Positions 7,108 to 15,635 of a DNA stretch of 38,416 bases are shown one piece after another. The notes under the pieces are model-generated. The model did not search any database. It was not told the origin of the DNA and saw only the letters and a program-made list of their open reading frames with translations. Source of the stretch: Vagococcus allomyrinae (lineage in GTDB: Bacteria > Bacillota > Bacilli > Lactobacillales > Vagococcaceae). The number at the start of each line of letters is the position of its first letter. The stretch's first letter is position 1. A program made the position numbers and the translations under genes. Location of the stretch: assembly GCF_017829975.1 (NCBI RefSeq), contig NZ_JAEEGA010000002.1, positions 9,846 through 48,261 of the forward strand. The letters run 5' to 3'.

Positions 7108-8148
7108 CTAGCTGAAACTCAAACGAACTAATCTATCGCATAACTCTGGATAATCAATGCCCGCCACTGCTGCTTCTTGGGGCAAAAGGCTGGTCGGTGT
7201 CATGCCTGGTAAGGTATTGGCTTCTAAACAATAAGTTTGACCTTCTTTGGTCACCAGAAAATCAACTCGTGAATAACCACCTAAACGCAATAACTGATGA
7301 ACTTTCAAAGCTTCAGCACCCAATCGCTCCGCCAAGGCCGAGCTAATCATCGCTGGACAGATTTCATTTGTACGACCTGCCTGGTATTTATTCTGATAAT
7401 CATAAAAACCTGAGGTTGGAATAATCTCAATAACAGGTAAGGGTTCGCCAGCCAAGATGCCCACAGAAAATTCACGGCCAGTTATCAACTCTTCTATTAA
7501 GACTGTCGGTTCAACGGTTTTAGCCAATTCAACCGCTTGAATAAACTCCATTTCTGTTCGCACTAATGAAACGCCAATTGAGGACCCTCCACTGACCGGC
7601 TTAATCACACAAGGCAAATCAATTTGTTGATATACGGTAGTAATATCAACCACTTCTAAATTGACCTCAGACCATTTAGGCGATTGGACCCCATAGGCAG
7701 CCATCAGCTGTTTGGATAAGACTTTGTCCATCGCCAACAAACTGCCAGCATAACTTGAACCTGTATACGTAATATTGTGTAGATCCAAAGTAGCTTGAAT
7801 TTGCCCATTTTCGCCCATTGCACCGTGTAAGGCCAGAAAAGTCACATCCGCACTCTGACAAATACTTAAAACATTGGGGCCAATCAGGGCACCACCATTG
7901 CCATTTGCCATCTCAATCGCGACTAAATCAGGTGGTATGACAGGCACTTCATAATCATAGTGCTCTTGTTGATGTTTGCCAAAGGCTTCGGTAAAATCGG
8001 CGCTGTCCCTGACACCTTCATAGACATCCACTAAGAGAACCTGATGGCCTTTTGCCATCAATCCGTTAGCTACCATACTGCCAGAACTCAGTGACACATC
8101 CCGTTCCATACTTAGACCACCTGCTAAAACAACTACTTTCATCTTCAT
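7108..8148 (-). CDS. ddl: D-alanine--D-alanine ligase family protein
   Basis: The enzyme joins two D-alanines with ATP for peptidoglycan precursor synthesis. The 346-residue protein has the N-terminal VVVLAGGLSMERDVSLSSGS, the LHGAMGENGQIQ loop, ATP-grasp segments (CVIKPVSGGSSIGVS, SRVDFLVT) and the C-terminal LEANTLPGMTPTSLLPQ. The omega-loop motif YDYQNKY ends in tyrosine, as in D-Ala-D-Ala ligases; the D-lactate ligases of Leuconostoc and many lactobacilli have phenylalanine there. The N-terminus is nearer the type I know from clostridia. It is not beside murF, a frequent partner in this order, so it may be a second ligase. The first ATG has AGGAAG six bases upstream; a second ATG two codons later is equally possible. 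Confidence 0.88.
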   Translation of the reverse strand: MKMKVVVLAGGLSMERDVSLSSGSMVANGLMAKGHQVLLVDVYEGVRDSADFTEAFGKHQQEHYDYEVPVIPPDLVAIEMANGNGGALIGPNVLSICQSADVTFLALHGAMGENGQIQATLDLHNITYTGSSYAGSLLAMDKVLSKQLMAAYGVQSPKWSEVNLEVVDITTVYQQIDLPCVIKPVSGGSSIGVSLVRTEMEFIQAVELAKTVEPTVLIEELITGREFSVGILAGEPLPVIEIIPTSGFYDYQNKYQAGRTNEICPAMISSALAERLGAEALKVHQLLRLGGYSRVDFLVTKEGQTYCLEANTLPGMTPTSLLPQEAAVAGIDYPELCDRLVRLSFS

Positions 8149-8172
8149 CCCCCACTTCCTTTATTATTACTT

Positions 8173-8203
8173 ATCATAGCCTATTCTGGTGTTCAGCTGA
8201 CAA
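8173..8203 (-). promoter_or_regulatory. possible ddl promoter
   Basis: On the minus strand TTGTCA (8198-8203) and TATGAT (8173-8178) are 19 bases apart, a little wide. It lies about 25 bases before the ddl start codon, after the terminator of the upstream serine hydrolase. Confidence 0.35.
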
Positions 8204-8247
8204 CTTTTGAACAAAATTAACTTTTTTTTAGACAATCCTTAGCTATC

Positions 8248-8273
8248 TACATCCCGTAAAATAATCTGAACAT
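8248..8273. repeat. dispersed 26-bp repeat, copy 1
   Basis: Twenty-six bases beginning TACATCCCGTAAAATAATCT match 27208-27233 at all but one position. This copy lies between the serine hydrolase terminator and the ddl promoter. I do not recognise the element; the end of a transposon or a protein-binding site are possibilities. Confidence 0.65.
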
Positions 8274-8276
8274 TAC

Positions 8277-8308
8277 GAAAAGCCAACCTATCAAATAATA
8301 GGTTGGCT
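8277..8308 (-). terminator. terminator of the serine hydrolase gene
   Basis: AGCCAACCTAT (8281-8291) pairs perfectly with ATAGGTTGGCT (8298-8308) around a six-base loop. On the minus strand the stem runs into TTTTCG. It stands 17 bases after the stop codon. Confidence 0.8.
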
Positions 8309-8325
8309 CTTTCCTTGCTCTCCGA

Positions 8326-9240
8326 TTAATTTTCGCTATTTACGTAAGCTTTTAAAGGCAGGATAAGCTCATCCCAGAGAAAACTCTCAATATCTTGTTC
8401 ATCTAAAGATTGAACTGAAACCACAGTCTCTTCTGCTTCCAGCACATAAATCAGCTGACCGTATTTTCCCGACACATGATAGGACTGCTCATCATTACTC
8501 CGCCAAATCTGATAGCCATAGCCATGTTCTGGACCATGTTCTTCGTATTGATTTTGAGTAGCGGCTGCCATAAACCCTTGTGAGACAAGTTGCGTCCCAT
8601 GGTAAGAACCTTGATTGATCAACAATTGACCAAAGCTGGCCATTTCATCGATCGTCAGAAACAAACCATTGGCTCCTGTCGTGTGCCCCATGGGACAACG
8701 GAACCAATCAGGACTGTAAATACCTAAAGGGCTAAATAAACGATCTTCCAGATAGGCACATAGATTGACCCCACATTTTTTTTCAATTAAACAGCTTAGC
8801 ATATAGGCATTAAAGTTAGAATATAAAAAATGAGTGCCTGGTTGGTGTTCAAATTCAGCGGCAAAAAAATGGGCAATCCAATCTTTAATCTGATATCGTT
8901 CCGGTGTACTAAAAAAGAACAAGGGCTCTTTAAGACCACAGCTCATCTTCAGCAGATGCTCAACCGTAATATCGTACACTTTTCCATCAGCATTTGCGGG
9001 AATATACTCCGCAAAACTGTCGGCTATTTTTTCATCCAAGGTGAGTAACCCTTCATCGATGGCGATCCCCACACCAATAGCCGTCACACTCTTGCTAGCT
9101 GAAAAACTGTGAAACCGCTCCTTATCATTAAACCGATTAAAATCAACTACTAATGCTCCTTTTTGATGAATTTGAATAGCATTGATCACACGATGGTTGC
9201 TTTTGGCTTTTCTTAAAAATTGTGCTAATAATTTATCCAT
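8326..9240 (-). CDS. beta-lactamase-fold serine hydrolase (class C-like)
   Basis: The 304-residue protein has the three motifs of the beta-lactamase/penicillin-binding superfamily. These are SxxK as SASK with S47 and K50, YSN in FLYSNFNAYM near residue 140, and a late VSGKYGQ standing in for the KTG/HxG motif. There is no signal peptide and no membrane anchor, so it is predicted to be cytoplasmic. That argues against a secreted beta-lactamase and for an esterase or peptidase. The ATG has AAGGAG six bases upstream. It lies 85 bases downstream of the beta-glucosidase gene behind a hairpin, so it may be expressed by read-through. Its substrate is unknown. Confidence 0.82.
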   Translation of the reverse strand: MDKLLAQFLRKAKSNHRVINAIQIHQKGALVVDFNRFNDKERFHSFSASKSVTAIGVGIAIDEGLLTLDEKIADSFAEYIPANADGKVYDITVEHLLKMSCGLKEPLFFFSTPERYQIKDWIAHFFAAEFEHQPGTHFLYSNFNAYMLSCLIEKKCGVNLCAYLEDRLFSPLGIYSPDWFRCPMGHTTGANGLFLTIDEMASFGQLLINQGSYHGTQLVSQGFMAAATQNQYEEHGPEHGYGYQIWRSNDEQSYHVSGKYGQLIYVLEAEETVVSVQSLDEQDIESFLWDELILPLKAYVNSEN

Positions 9241-9276
9241 AAGTCACTCCTTAGTTGATGATTGATTCCAGTTTAA

Positions 9277-9325
9277 CACAAAGACACGCCAACTGTCCTT
9301 TGAAAGAAGTAGGCGTGTCTTTGTG
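9277..9325 (-). terminator. hairpin at the end of the sugar-utilisation operon
   Basis: Fourteen bases at 9277-9290 pair perfectly with 9312-9325 across a 21-base loop, starting right at the bglX stop codon. The T tract after the stem on the minus strand is poor (TTAAAC), so it may be a leaky terminator that allows some read-through into the serine hydrolase gene. Confidence 0.6.
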
Positions 9326-11470
9326 CTACTGAAAGTAAATTTCTCCAACTTTTGGTGCTAAGCTACTATTGCCAAGATAGACGTGATACTCCCCTTTGTC
9401 TGTTCGACTCTCCAAATCACTGTGAACATAGGCCAGATCTGCTGGTGTGATCCTAAGGGTAACAGTTTTTTCTGCACCTGCTTCCAACGCCACTTGAACA
9501 AATTGTTTCAATTCGCGTTGTGGCCGAGCAACTTCGGCAAAAAGAGTCTTAACATAACATTGAATAGTCTCTTTTCCACTGTACCTGCCAGTGTTTTTAA
9601 TTTTAACCTCAAAGGTTATCGCCTGATTCTCACTTAAATTCTGGCTTGATTGGGTGACGCTCCACTCAAAGTTTGTATAACTTAGACCATACCCAAAAGG
9701 CAATAGGGGATCATTGCTGACATCCATATAACGTGAAATATATTTTTGATCCTGATTTTCAACCGTTAACGGACGACCAGTTCTTAGCTGATTGTAATAG
9801 ATTGGTACCTGTCCGACTTTCTCAGGAAAGCTCATCGTTAACTTACCAGAAGGGTTAACCCTTCCAAGGAGAACATCCGCAATGGCGTTGCCAGCTTCGG
9901 AACCAGGGAACCAAGCTTCTAAAACACCTTGGCTATGAGCAAAGACCTCGCTTAGCTCCAAAGGACGACCATTAAACAAGACCACCACAATGTTTTGATT
10001 GACCGCATACAACTCTTTTAATAATCTGATCTGGCTAGCGGGTAAGGCGATATTAGCTTTGCTGGCAGCCTCACCTGTTTCTTCCGAACTTTCACCTAAG
10101 GCAACGATTAACCGATCCACTGCTTTCGCCAACGTCACCATCTGTTCTCTTTCCTGTGCGGTAAAGTTAACTCGATCATCAGTCCCCACAACAGGTAAGT
10201 CTGGCAGACTAGCTTTCAAGCCAGCGGCTAAGGTGACACTTTTAGCCGTGTCACCAATCCACGACCATGCTCCCAAAACATCTTGAGACGTGGCAAAAGG
10301 CCCCACTAAGCCAACTTTTTGTGTCATCTGCAACGGTAAAACTTCTTGCTCATTTTTTAACAAAACCATTGACTGACTGGCAATCCGCCGTGAAGCAGCC
10401 GCTATTTCGGGATAAAGCAATTCTCGACGATCTTCTGATAACAAGCCACGATAAGGATCATGAAACAAGCCCAAGTCAGCTTTTAATTGTAAGACACGCA
10501 ACACAGCTTGATCAATTAAGTCTTCCGAAATATCATCAGCTGTCAGTAACTCAGCTAAACTCTTTTGATAAGCTGGCGTCATCATGTCGATATCGACCCC
10601 CGCTTCCAGAGCTAATTGAGCCGCTTTTCTTAAATCTGGCGCGACACCGTGGGGAATCAGTTCCCAAATAGCAGCCCAATCAGAAATCAAGACTTGATTA
10701 AACCCTAAACGCTCGCGTAAAACAGTCTTCATTAGCCACTGATTTCCGCTGGCTGGTATCCCATTGATTGTATTAAATGAGGTCATAACCAATTTAACGC
10801 CAGCATCAATAGCCGCTTTAAAAGAAGGCAGATAGTATTGATACAAATTAATGGTGGAAATATCGACAGTATTGTAATCGCGGCCTCCTTCAGCAGCTCC
10901 ATAGCCGATAAAATGTTTAACGCAAGCTGCTATTTTTTGATAATTAGTCTCAAGCTCAGCTTGCTCTCCCTGATACCCTTTGACAAAAGCCGCAGCTAAC
11001 AAACTATTTAAATACGGATCTTCGCCAGTGCTTTCCATAACACGACCCCAGCGAGCATCTCTAACTAAATCAACCATTGGCGAAAATGTTACTTGAATGC
11101 CCGCATCGCTAGCTTCATGACCAGATAAACTGGCCATTTCTTTAACCAATTCTGGGTTCCAAGAAGAGGCCAAGGCTAAGGGAACTGGAAAGATCGTTTC
11201 ATAGCCATGAACCACATCCGCCATAAACATCAAGGGGATCTTCAACCGGCTCTTAGCCAAATAAGCTTGCTGAATTTGAATGACTTGCTCCTTTGTATGA
11301 GTGCCCAGTACCGATCCTATTTGAAATAAATTCTCTTGAGTTAATCCTAACTCTTGTAAAGGTCCAGTAATTTCACCGGCCCCTTCTTCAAAAAAGTTAG
11401 GCGTCAATTGGACAAGCTGTCCAATTTTTTCAGCTAACGTCATCTCTGATAATAAGGTTGTCAGGTTCAT
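9326..11470 (-). CDS. bglX: glycoside hydrolase family 3 beta-glucosidase, cytoplasmic
   Basis: The enzyme releases terminal beta-linked sugars from an oligosaccharide. The 714-residue protein has the usual three parts: an N-terminal barrel (WGRVMESTGEDPYL, CVKHFIGYGAAEGGRDYN), a central alpha/beta domain (about 365-560) and a C-terminal fibronectin III-like domain (about 610-710). The predicted nucleophile is D264 in VLISDWAA. It has no signal peptide, unlike secreted BglX proteins, so the substrate must be imported intact. Its ATG directly abuts the stop codon of the ROK kinase gene, so the two are translationally coupled. The glycan (cello-, gentio- or xylo-type) is not decided by sequence. 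Confidence 0.92.
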   Translation of the reverse strand: MNLTTLLSEMTLAEKIGQLVQLTPNFFEEGAGEITGPLQELGLTQENLFQIGSVLGTHTKEQVIQIQQAYLAKSRLKIPLMFMADVVHGYETIFPVPLALASSWNPELVKEMASLSGHEASDAGIQVTFSPMVDLVRDARWGRVMESTGEDPYLNSLLAAAFVKGYQGEQAELETNYQKIAACVKHFIGYGAAEGGRDYNTVDISTINLYQYYLPSFKAAIDAGVKLVMTSFNTINGIPASGNQWLMKTVLRERLGFNQVLISDWAAIWELIPHGVAPDLRKAAQLALEAGVDIDMMTPAYQKSLAELLTADDISEDLIDQAVLRVLQLKADLGLFHDPYRGLLSEDRRELLYPEIAAASRRIASQSMVLLKNEQEVLPLQMTQKVGLVGPFATSQDVLGAWSWIGDTAKSVTLAAGLKASLPDLPVVGTDDRVNFTAQEREQMVTLAKAVDRLIVALGESSEETGEAASKANIALPASQIRLLKELYAVNQNIVVVLFNGRPLELSEVFAHSQGVLEAWFPGSEAGNAIADVLLGRVNPSGKLTMSFPEKVGQVPIYYNQLRTGRPLTVENQDQKYISRYMDVSNDPLLPFGYGLSYTNFEWSVTQSSQNLSENQAITFEVKIKNTGRYSGKETIQCYVKTLFAEVARPQRELKQFVQVALEAGAEKTVTLRITPADLAYVHSDLESRTDKGEYHVYLGNSSLAPKVGEIYFQ

Positions 11471-12394
11471 TTATTTAGCCTCCTTCGCTAAAGCAGTTAT
11501 CGAACGGTAAACGGCCCCAATAATGCCTGCTTGATTAAAAAACTGACAGCTTCTAATTTGTGGCAGTTGAACATTTCCCATATCAATATGACCCTCTTTC
11601 AACAGATTCACGCGACGTTCTAACTCTTTCATAAACGCCTGATTACTACTAATTGCGCCGCCGATTAAAACAATTTCCGGATCAAAAGAAATCCCTATGT
11701 TAAAAATTCCCAGAGCTAAGCGATCGTAAAATACATCAATTAATTCTTGCGCAACGACATCCCCCTCAGCCGCTAAACGAAAAACAGTTTCACCATCAAG
11801 TTGGTTGGTTTCATGACCCTGTTGACTAACTTCGTAAGGGCTAACCACCCCGCACTGCACCGAACCCGTCAAACTCAAGGTAGCCAAGCGAGTGTCGTGA
11901 TTTTTAATAGGTTGAACCACCATAAAACCAAATTCCCCCGCGTTGGAGTGAGCCCCGCGGAACAACTCGCCATTAAGAATAATCCCGCCACCAATACCGG
12001 TTCCTACGACCACACACAACATGTGTTGATAGTCTTTTCCCGCACCTAACCATTTTTCTGCCAAAGCGGCACTATTAGCATCATTTTCCACAAACACTGG
12101 CAGACTTAACGTCTCTTCCAAAAGCCCTTTTAAATCAATCCCATAAAAATCCTGAATTGACCCCCCAGTTGTTAGAAAGCCATTTTCTTCCACTACTCCC
12201 GGAACACTCAAACCTACAGCAGTTATCAGGTACTCTTGTTGATACTTACTGACAATCCCTTTAATTGTTTGAATAAGTTCTGCCCCGTTATGATTGGTAC
12301 TGACTTTACCATCTGCCAATATCTCTCCCGTTTCAGTAACTAATCCAAATTTAACATTGGTGCCTCCAATGTCTATTCCCACATAATACGTCAT
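11471..12394 (-). CDS. ROK family sugar kinase
   Basis: This 307-residue kinase should phosphorylate glucose or another sugar or glycoside released inside the cell. The N-terminal ATP motif is VGIDIGGTNVKFG (5-17). The catalytic aspartate is D105 in VENDANSAALAE, and the GTGIGGGIILNG loop follows. It lacks the CxCGxxGCxE zinc motif of typical ROK glucokinases and repressors and has no DNA-binding domain, which places it near BglK/NagK-type kinases. The start at 12394 is chosen because AAGGAG lies seven bases upstream; a longer frame to 12439 would run into the YesL gene. It sits between yesL and the GH3 gene. Confidence 0.87.
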   Translation of the reverse strand: MTYYVGIDIGGTNVKFGLVTETGEILADGKVSTNHNGAELIQTIKGIVSKYQQEYLITAVGLSVPGVVEENGFLTTGGSIQDFYGIDLKGLLEETLSLPVFVENDANSAALAEKWLGAGKDYQHMLCVVVGTGIGGGIILNGELFRGAHSNAGEFGFMVVQPIKNHDTRLATLSLTGSVQCGVVSPYEVSQQGHETNQLDGETVFRLAAEGDVVAQELIDVFYDRLALGIFNIGISFDPEIVLIGGAISSNQAFMKELERRVNLLKEGHIDMGNVQLPQIRSCQFFNQAGIIGAVYRSITALAKEAK

Positions 12395-12410
12395 CTTTCC
12401 ACTCCTTAAA

Positions 12411-13040
12411 CTAATAGGTAACTTCTTCACTGGGGCCAAGCTGGTGCTTGGCTAATTCTTCGTTCTTTTCAATGCTCACCCTGTCTTTCTTAATAAAGCG
12501 CAGGTAGAGCATCATCGGTAAACTGATGACAAGGAACAATGTGCCATAGCCTGCAACTGAAAGTGAAAAGTAGGCTAGTACCATCACTAATAACGGAAAA
12601 AAACAGGTCTTAAAGAAGGTCCCTAGCGTAAAAATAAAGGTTAATCTAAATACTTCCATTACGTTTTGCTTCATGAACAGGTTATCAACGATATAGGTGT
12701 TGATATTATAAGAAATGATAAAGCTGATAAATACCAGCTTTACCATATGTAAAAAACTTGAACCGCCTATATTGGTAACTTGTAAACTGCTAACAAATAA
12801 AAATGAAGCGATATTAAAGGCCATTAACGGTAGGCTTCGGCGAAACTTTCTCTTAAAAGATCGCAAGAAGGGGCCCCAGATGTTCACATCATCAGTTGTG
12901 GTTAAGGTGTGAATCAAAGCTGAAAACGACGCCCCAATAGTGACGATTGGCAAGCAAAATACGAGAAACAAGGCATTTAAACAAATCAATCGATAAACTG
13001 CCACACAAAATTGATAAAACTTACTGGTCATTGAAAACAT
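12411..13040 (-). CDS. YesL-like DUF624 membrane protein
   Basis: This 209-residue protein has about five to six membrane spans and the DUF624 N-terminal pattern, with LNALFLVFCLPIVTIGAS at 20-37. YesL-type proteins accompany LplABC/YtcQP-type sugar ABC transporters in Firmicutes, but their exact role is not known. The ATG has AGGAGG about ten bases upstream. It is placed directly after the binding protein gene and before the ROK kinase, the standard layout. Confidence 0.85.
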   Translation of the reverse strand: MFSMTSKFYQFCVAVYRLICLNALFLVFCLPIVTIGASFSALIHTLTTTDDVNIWGPFLRSFKRKFRRSLPLMAFNIASFLFVSSLQVTNIGGSSFLHMVKLVFISFIISYNINTYIVDNLFMKQNVMEVFRLTFIFTLGTFFKTCFFPLLVMVLAYFSLSVAGYGTLFLVISLPMMLYLRFIKKDRVSIEKNEELAKHQLGPSEEVTY

Positions 13041-13082
13041 CTGGCTTTCCTCCTACGTCGATCATCATTGCAACTACTTTGT

Positions 13083-14729
13083 CTATTTTAGCTTTTTAAC
13101 ATTATCAGCTAACTTATCATTGCGTTCCTTGGTGATTTTTTCGAAATTATTATTGTCACGACTTGCCAAGAAATCATCCCAGACTTGTTTGCCAGCTTTT
13201 TCGTCAGTTGCTTCCAAATATTTGACAATCGCCTGAACGCGATCTGTGTTAATCGTCGTTAAATTACGAGCTAGGCTAGTTCCAGGTGTTGGGTCAATCT
13301 CTTCAATTTCAAATCTTGGAGCCAATTTATCATCTGCCCAACGAACCATTTGACGGATTGATGTGGCAGGCTCTTCACCCATTGACAGTGTGTAAGCAGA
13401 GTCAATCGTAAACCAGTAACTACCTAAACCGACTGTTTTATCAAATTTGGCAATATCTGAGTTACGTAAAGCCTCTGTTTCTTCTGAAAGCACAGCTTTG
13501 TTATCCACCAGTTCATAAGTTTCACCTTCAATTCCAAAGGTGGCAACCATATTACCGTACTTACTAGTTAAATAAGTTAGCAATTCCATGGCTTTTTGTG
13601 GCTCTTTGGTTTGGTTGGTAATAAAGGTATTGGTCCAACCACCAATTGTCCCACCTGTAAAGACCGAATCATCTCCAGCACTGTTTTTCGGACCATCAAT
13701 GGCGATATATTCCTGATCTTTATTTCGTTTATTATTATTTGACATAAACTCATTTAAACCTTTAGTGTTGCTGTGTAAGTAGGCAAAATATTTTCCTTGA
13801 GACAATTTTTCTTTCATCGTATTATCGTTATCAGAAAACTGTTCGTCGCTCATTAACTCTTTGTTATAAGCTTGGCGCAAGGTTTCCAACCACGTGATGT
13901 ATTCTTCATCGGCATCGCGGTCATACCAAGCATCATCTTTTGAAACAGGAATTGCTAAGAAGTCTTGTAAGGTTCCCCCCATAGCGCCATCGCCACCATT
14001 GGCAATGTCGATCGCTGTTGAAGCAAAGCCAATTAATTCAGAGCCATCATCGGCTTTTGGAGTAGCTTCTTTGGCTTTTTCCAAAGCGCTTAAAAAGCCT
14101 TCTGGTGTACTCATATCCGGTTTGCCAATTTTTTCATAAATGTCTTTTCTGACGATAAAGACCTGATCACCAACCGTGTTTCCAGCATCGTAATCGTCTT
14201 GAGTAACAGAGAAACTCGGGTAGCCGTAAATGTTGCCATCCTCTTTGGTATACCACTGAACTGTTTGTTTTTTAGCTGCTTCTTCCAAGAAATAAGGATC
14301 GTACTTCTCAGCTAATTGATTTAAAGGTAAGGCAAATTTTGGCGCATCTTGGGCGATCGTCAAGTTTTTATCAAAGGTTACCAAGTCAGGCAAATTACCA
14401 GAAGCCATCATGGTATTTAGTTTTTCATCATTGCCAGAAACAATCTCCACATCAATGTTCATGTCTTCCTTAATTTTGCGCGTAACAGTGTCAACGCCCC
14501 AACCTGGTTGAGCATACCAGTCAAAGTTGACGTACCATTTTAGCTTGGCCGCGTGTTCAGTGTCTTTTTCCCAGCTAGGAGTCTGTGGATCTGGTTCAAA
14601 GCGGGCTTCTGGCAATTTAGTTTCTTTCGCTGTTCCACCAGCTTTTTCTTTTGAGGAACAACCTGCTAGTGCCACCACTGCTAAAAGCGTTAATCCTGTC
14701 ATTACGAGTGTTCTCTTCTTCATCTTCAT
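13083..14729 (-). CDS. sugar ABC transporter substrate-binding lipoprotein (LplA/YtcQ-like)
   Basis: This 548-residue extracellular protein captures an oligosaccharide for the two permeases encoded upstream. The N-terminus is a lipoprotein signal: positive MKMKKR, a hydrophobic stretch and the lipobox LAGC with the acylated cysteine at residue 24. The mature part is long and acidic, as in LplA-type binding proteins. A tryptophan-rich segment early in the mature domain (KLKWYVNFDWYAQPGWGV) may be part of the sugar site. A second ATG two codons in is possible; GGGAG lies four bases before the first and ten before the second. The natural sugar is unknown, but co-transcription with a GH3 beta-glucosidase suggests a beta-linked oligosaccharide. 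Confidence 0.9.
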   Translation of the reverse strand: MKMKKRTLVMTGLTLLAVVALAGCSSKEKAGGTAKETKLPEARFEPDPQTPSWEKDTEHAAKLKWYVNFDWYAQPGWGVDTVTRKIKEDMNIDVEIVSGNDEKLNTMMASGNLPDLVTFDKNLTIAQDAPKFALPLNQLAEKYDPYFLEEAAKKQTVQWYTKEDGNIYGYPSFSVTQDDYDAGNTVGDQVFIVRKDIYEKIGKPDMSTPEGFLSALEKAKEATPKADDGSELIGFASTAIDIANGGDGAMGGTLQDFLAIPVSKDDAWYDRDADEEYITWLETLRQAYNKELMSDEQFSDNDNTMKEKLSQGKYFAYLHSNTKGLNEFMSNNNKRNKDQEYIAIDGPKNSAGDDSVFTGGTIGGWTNTFITNQTKEPQKAMELLTYLTSKYGNMVATFGIEGETYELVDNKAVLSEETEALRNSDIAKFDKTVGLGSYWFTIDSAYTLSMGEEPATSIRQMVRWADDKLAPRFEIEEIDPTPGTSLARNLTTINTDRVQAIVKYLEATDEKAGKQVWDDFLASRDNNNFEKITKERNDKLADNVKKLK

Positions 14730-14744
14730 ATCTCTCCCTTTTCG

Positions 14745-15620
14745 TTATTCTTTTACCGAACCAAGTGTCATACCTTGGATAAAGTACTTCTGTAAGAATG
14801 GATAAGCGACAACAACTGGAACAGTTGTGACGACCATAGTTGCTAACTGCATGGATTGTGAGGTGGTATTTCGCACCACATTCGTTCCTGTTGCAACAGC
14901 TGGTGATAAGTTTTCTGAAACAATTCTAAACAACAACATCTGCAATGGATATAAGGAACGATCATCGATATAGATGTTCGCTGTCATATAGTCATTCCAC
15001 TGATAAACGCCGTGGAATAAAGCGATGGTTGCTAAAACTGGCAAAGATAGTGGCAAAATAATTTTTAAGAAAATAGTGAAAGGACTAGCACCGTCGATCT
15101 CTGCCGATTCTTCCAATGATGCTGGGACACTACGGAAAAAGTTCATTAAAATCACCATATCGTAAAAAGAAAATAGAACAGGGATAATATATACCCAGAA
15201 ATTATTTAATAACCCTAAAGATTTAAATAAAAGGAAGGTGGGGATCATCCCGCCACTGACAAACATCGTCATAATTCCCATATTCATGTATAACTTGCGC
15301 CCAATTAAATTAGGCTTGGAAATACCATAAGCGACAATGGCCGTCACAAAGGTATGTAAGACTACGCCAATTAATGTTTTGGCGATTGATATGACAAAGG
15401 CTTTATAAATTTGCTTGTCTTCAAACACCGTAAAATAACTTTCTAAAGAAAACTCTCGCGGCCAAAAATACAAGCCGCCTTTAATGGAATCCGTCGCATC
15501 ATTAAAAGATAACGCGATGATGTTCCATAGCGGCAACGCGATAATCGCCACAAAAAATATCATAAAAATAACGTTAAAGACATTGAATACTTTTTCATCT
15601 TTGCTGTACATCTTGTTCAT
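14745..15620 (-). CDS. sugar ABC transporter permease, LplC/YtcP type
   Basis: This 291-residue inner-membrane protein has about six spans and the cytoplasmic EAA loop ESAEIDGASPFTIFLKIILP near residue 170-190 that docks the ATPase. It belongs to the CUT1 carbohydrate transporter family. The gene follows the first permease by 15 bases, with AAGGAGATC as ribosome binding site. No ATPase gene is present in the operon, so a shared MsmX/MsmK-type ATPase encoded elsewhere is expected. Confidence 0.9.
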   Translation of the reverse strand: MNKMYSKDEKVFNVFNVIFMIFFVAIIALPLWNIIALSFNDATDSIKGGLYFWPREFSLESYFTVFEDKQIYKAFVISIAKTLIGVVLHTFVTAIVAYGISKPNLIGRKLYMNMGIMTMFVSGGMIPTFLLFKSLGLLNNFWVYIIPVLFSFYDMVILMNFFRSVPASLEESAEIDGASPFTIFLKIILPLSLPVLATIALFHGVYQWNDYMTANIYIDDRSLYPLQMLLFRIVSENLSPAVATGTNVVRNTTSQSMQLATMVVTTVPVVVAYPFLQKYFIQGMTLGSVKE

Positions 15621-15635
15621 GCTCTGATCTCCTTC

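Noticed and set aside
7108-8148. Van-type D-Ala-D-Lac ligase
   Set aside because: The omega-loop tyrosine predicts D-alanine, and no vanH, vanX or two-component genes are nearby.
11471-12394. ROK-family transcriptional repressor
   Set aside because: There is no N-terminal DNA-binding domain, and the kinase ATP motif begins at residue 5.
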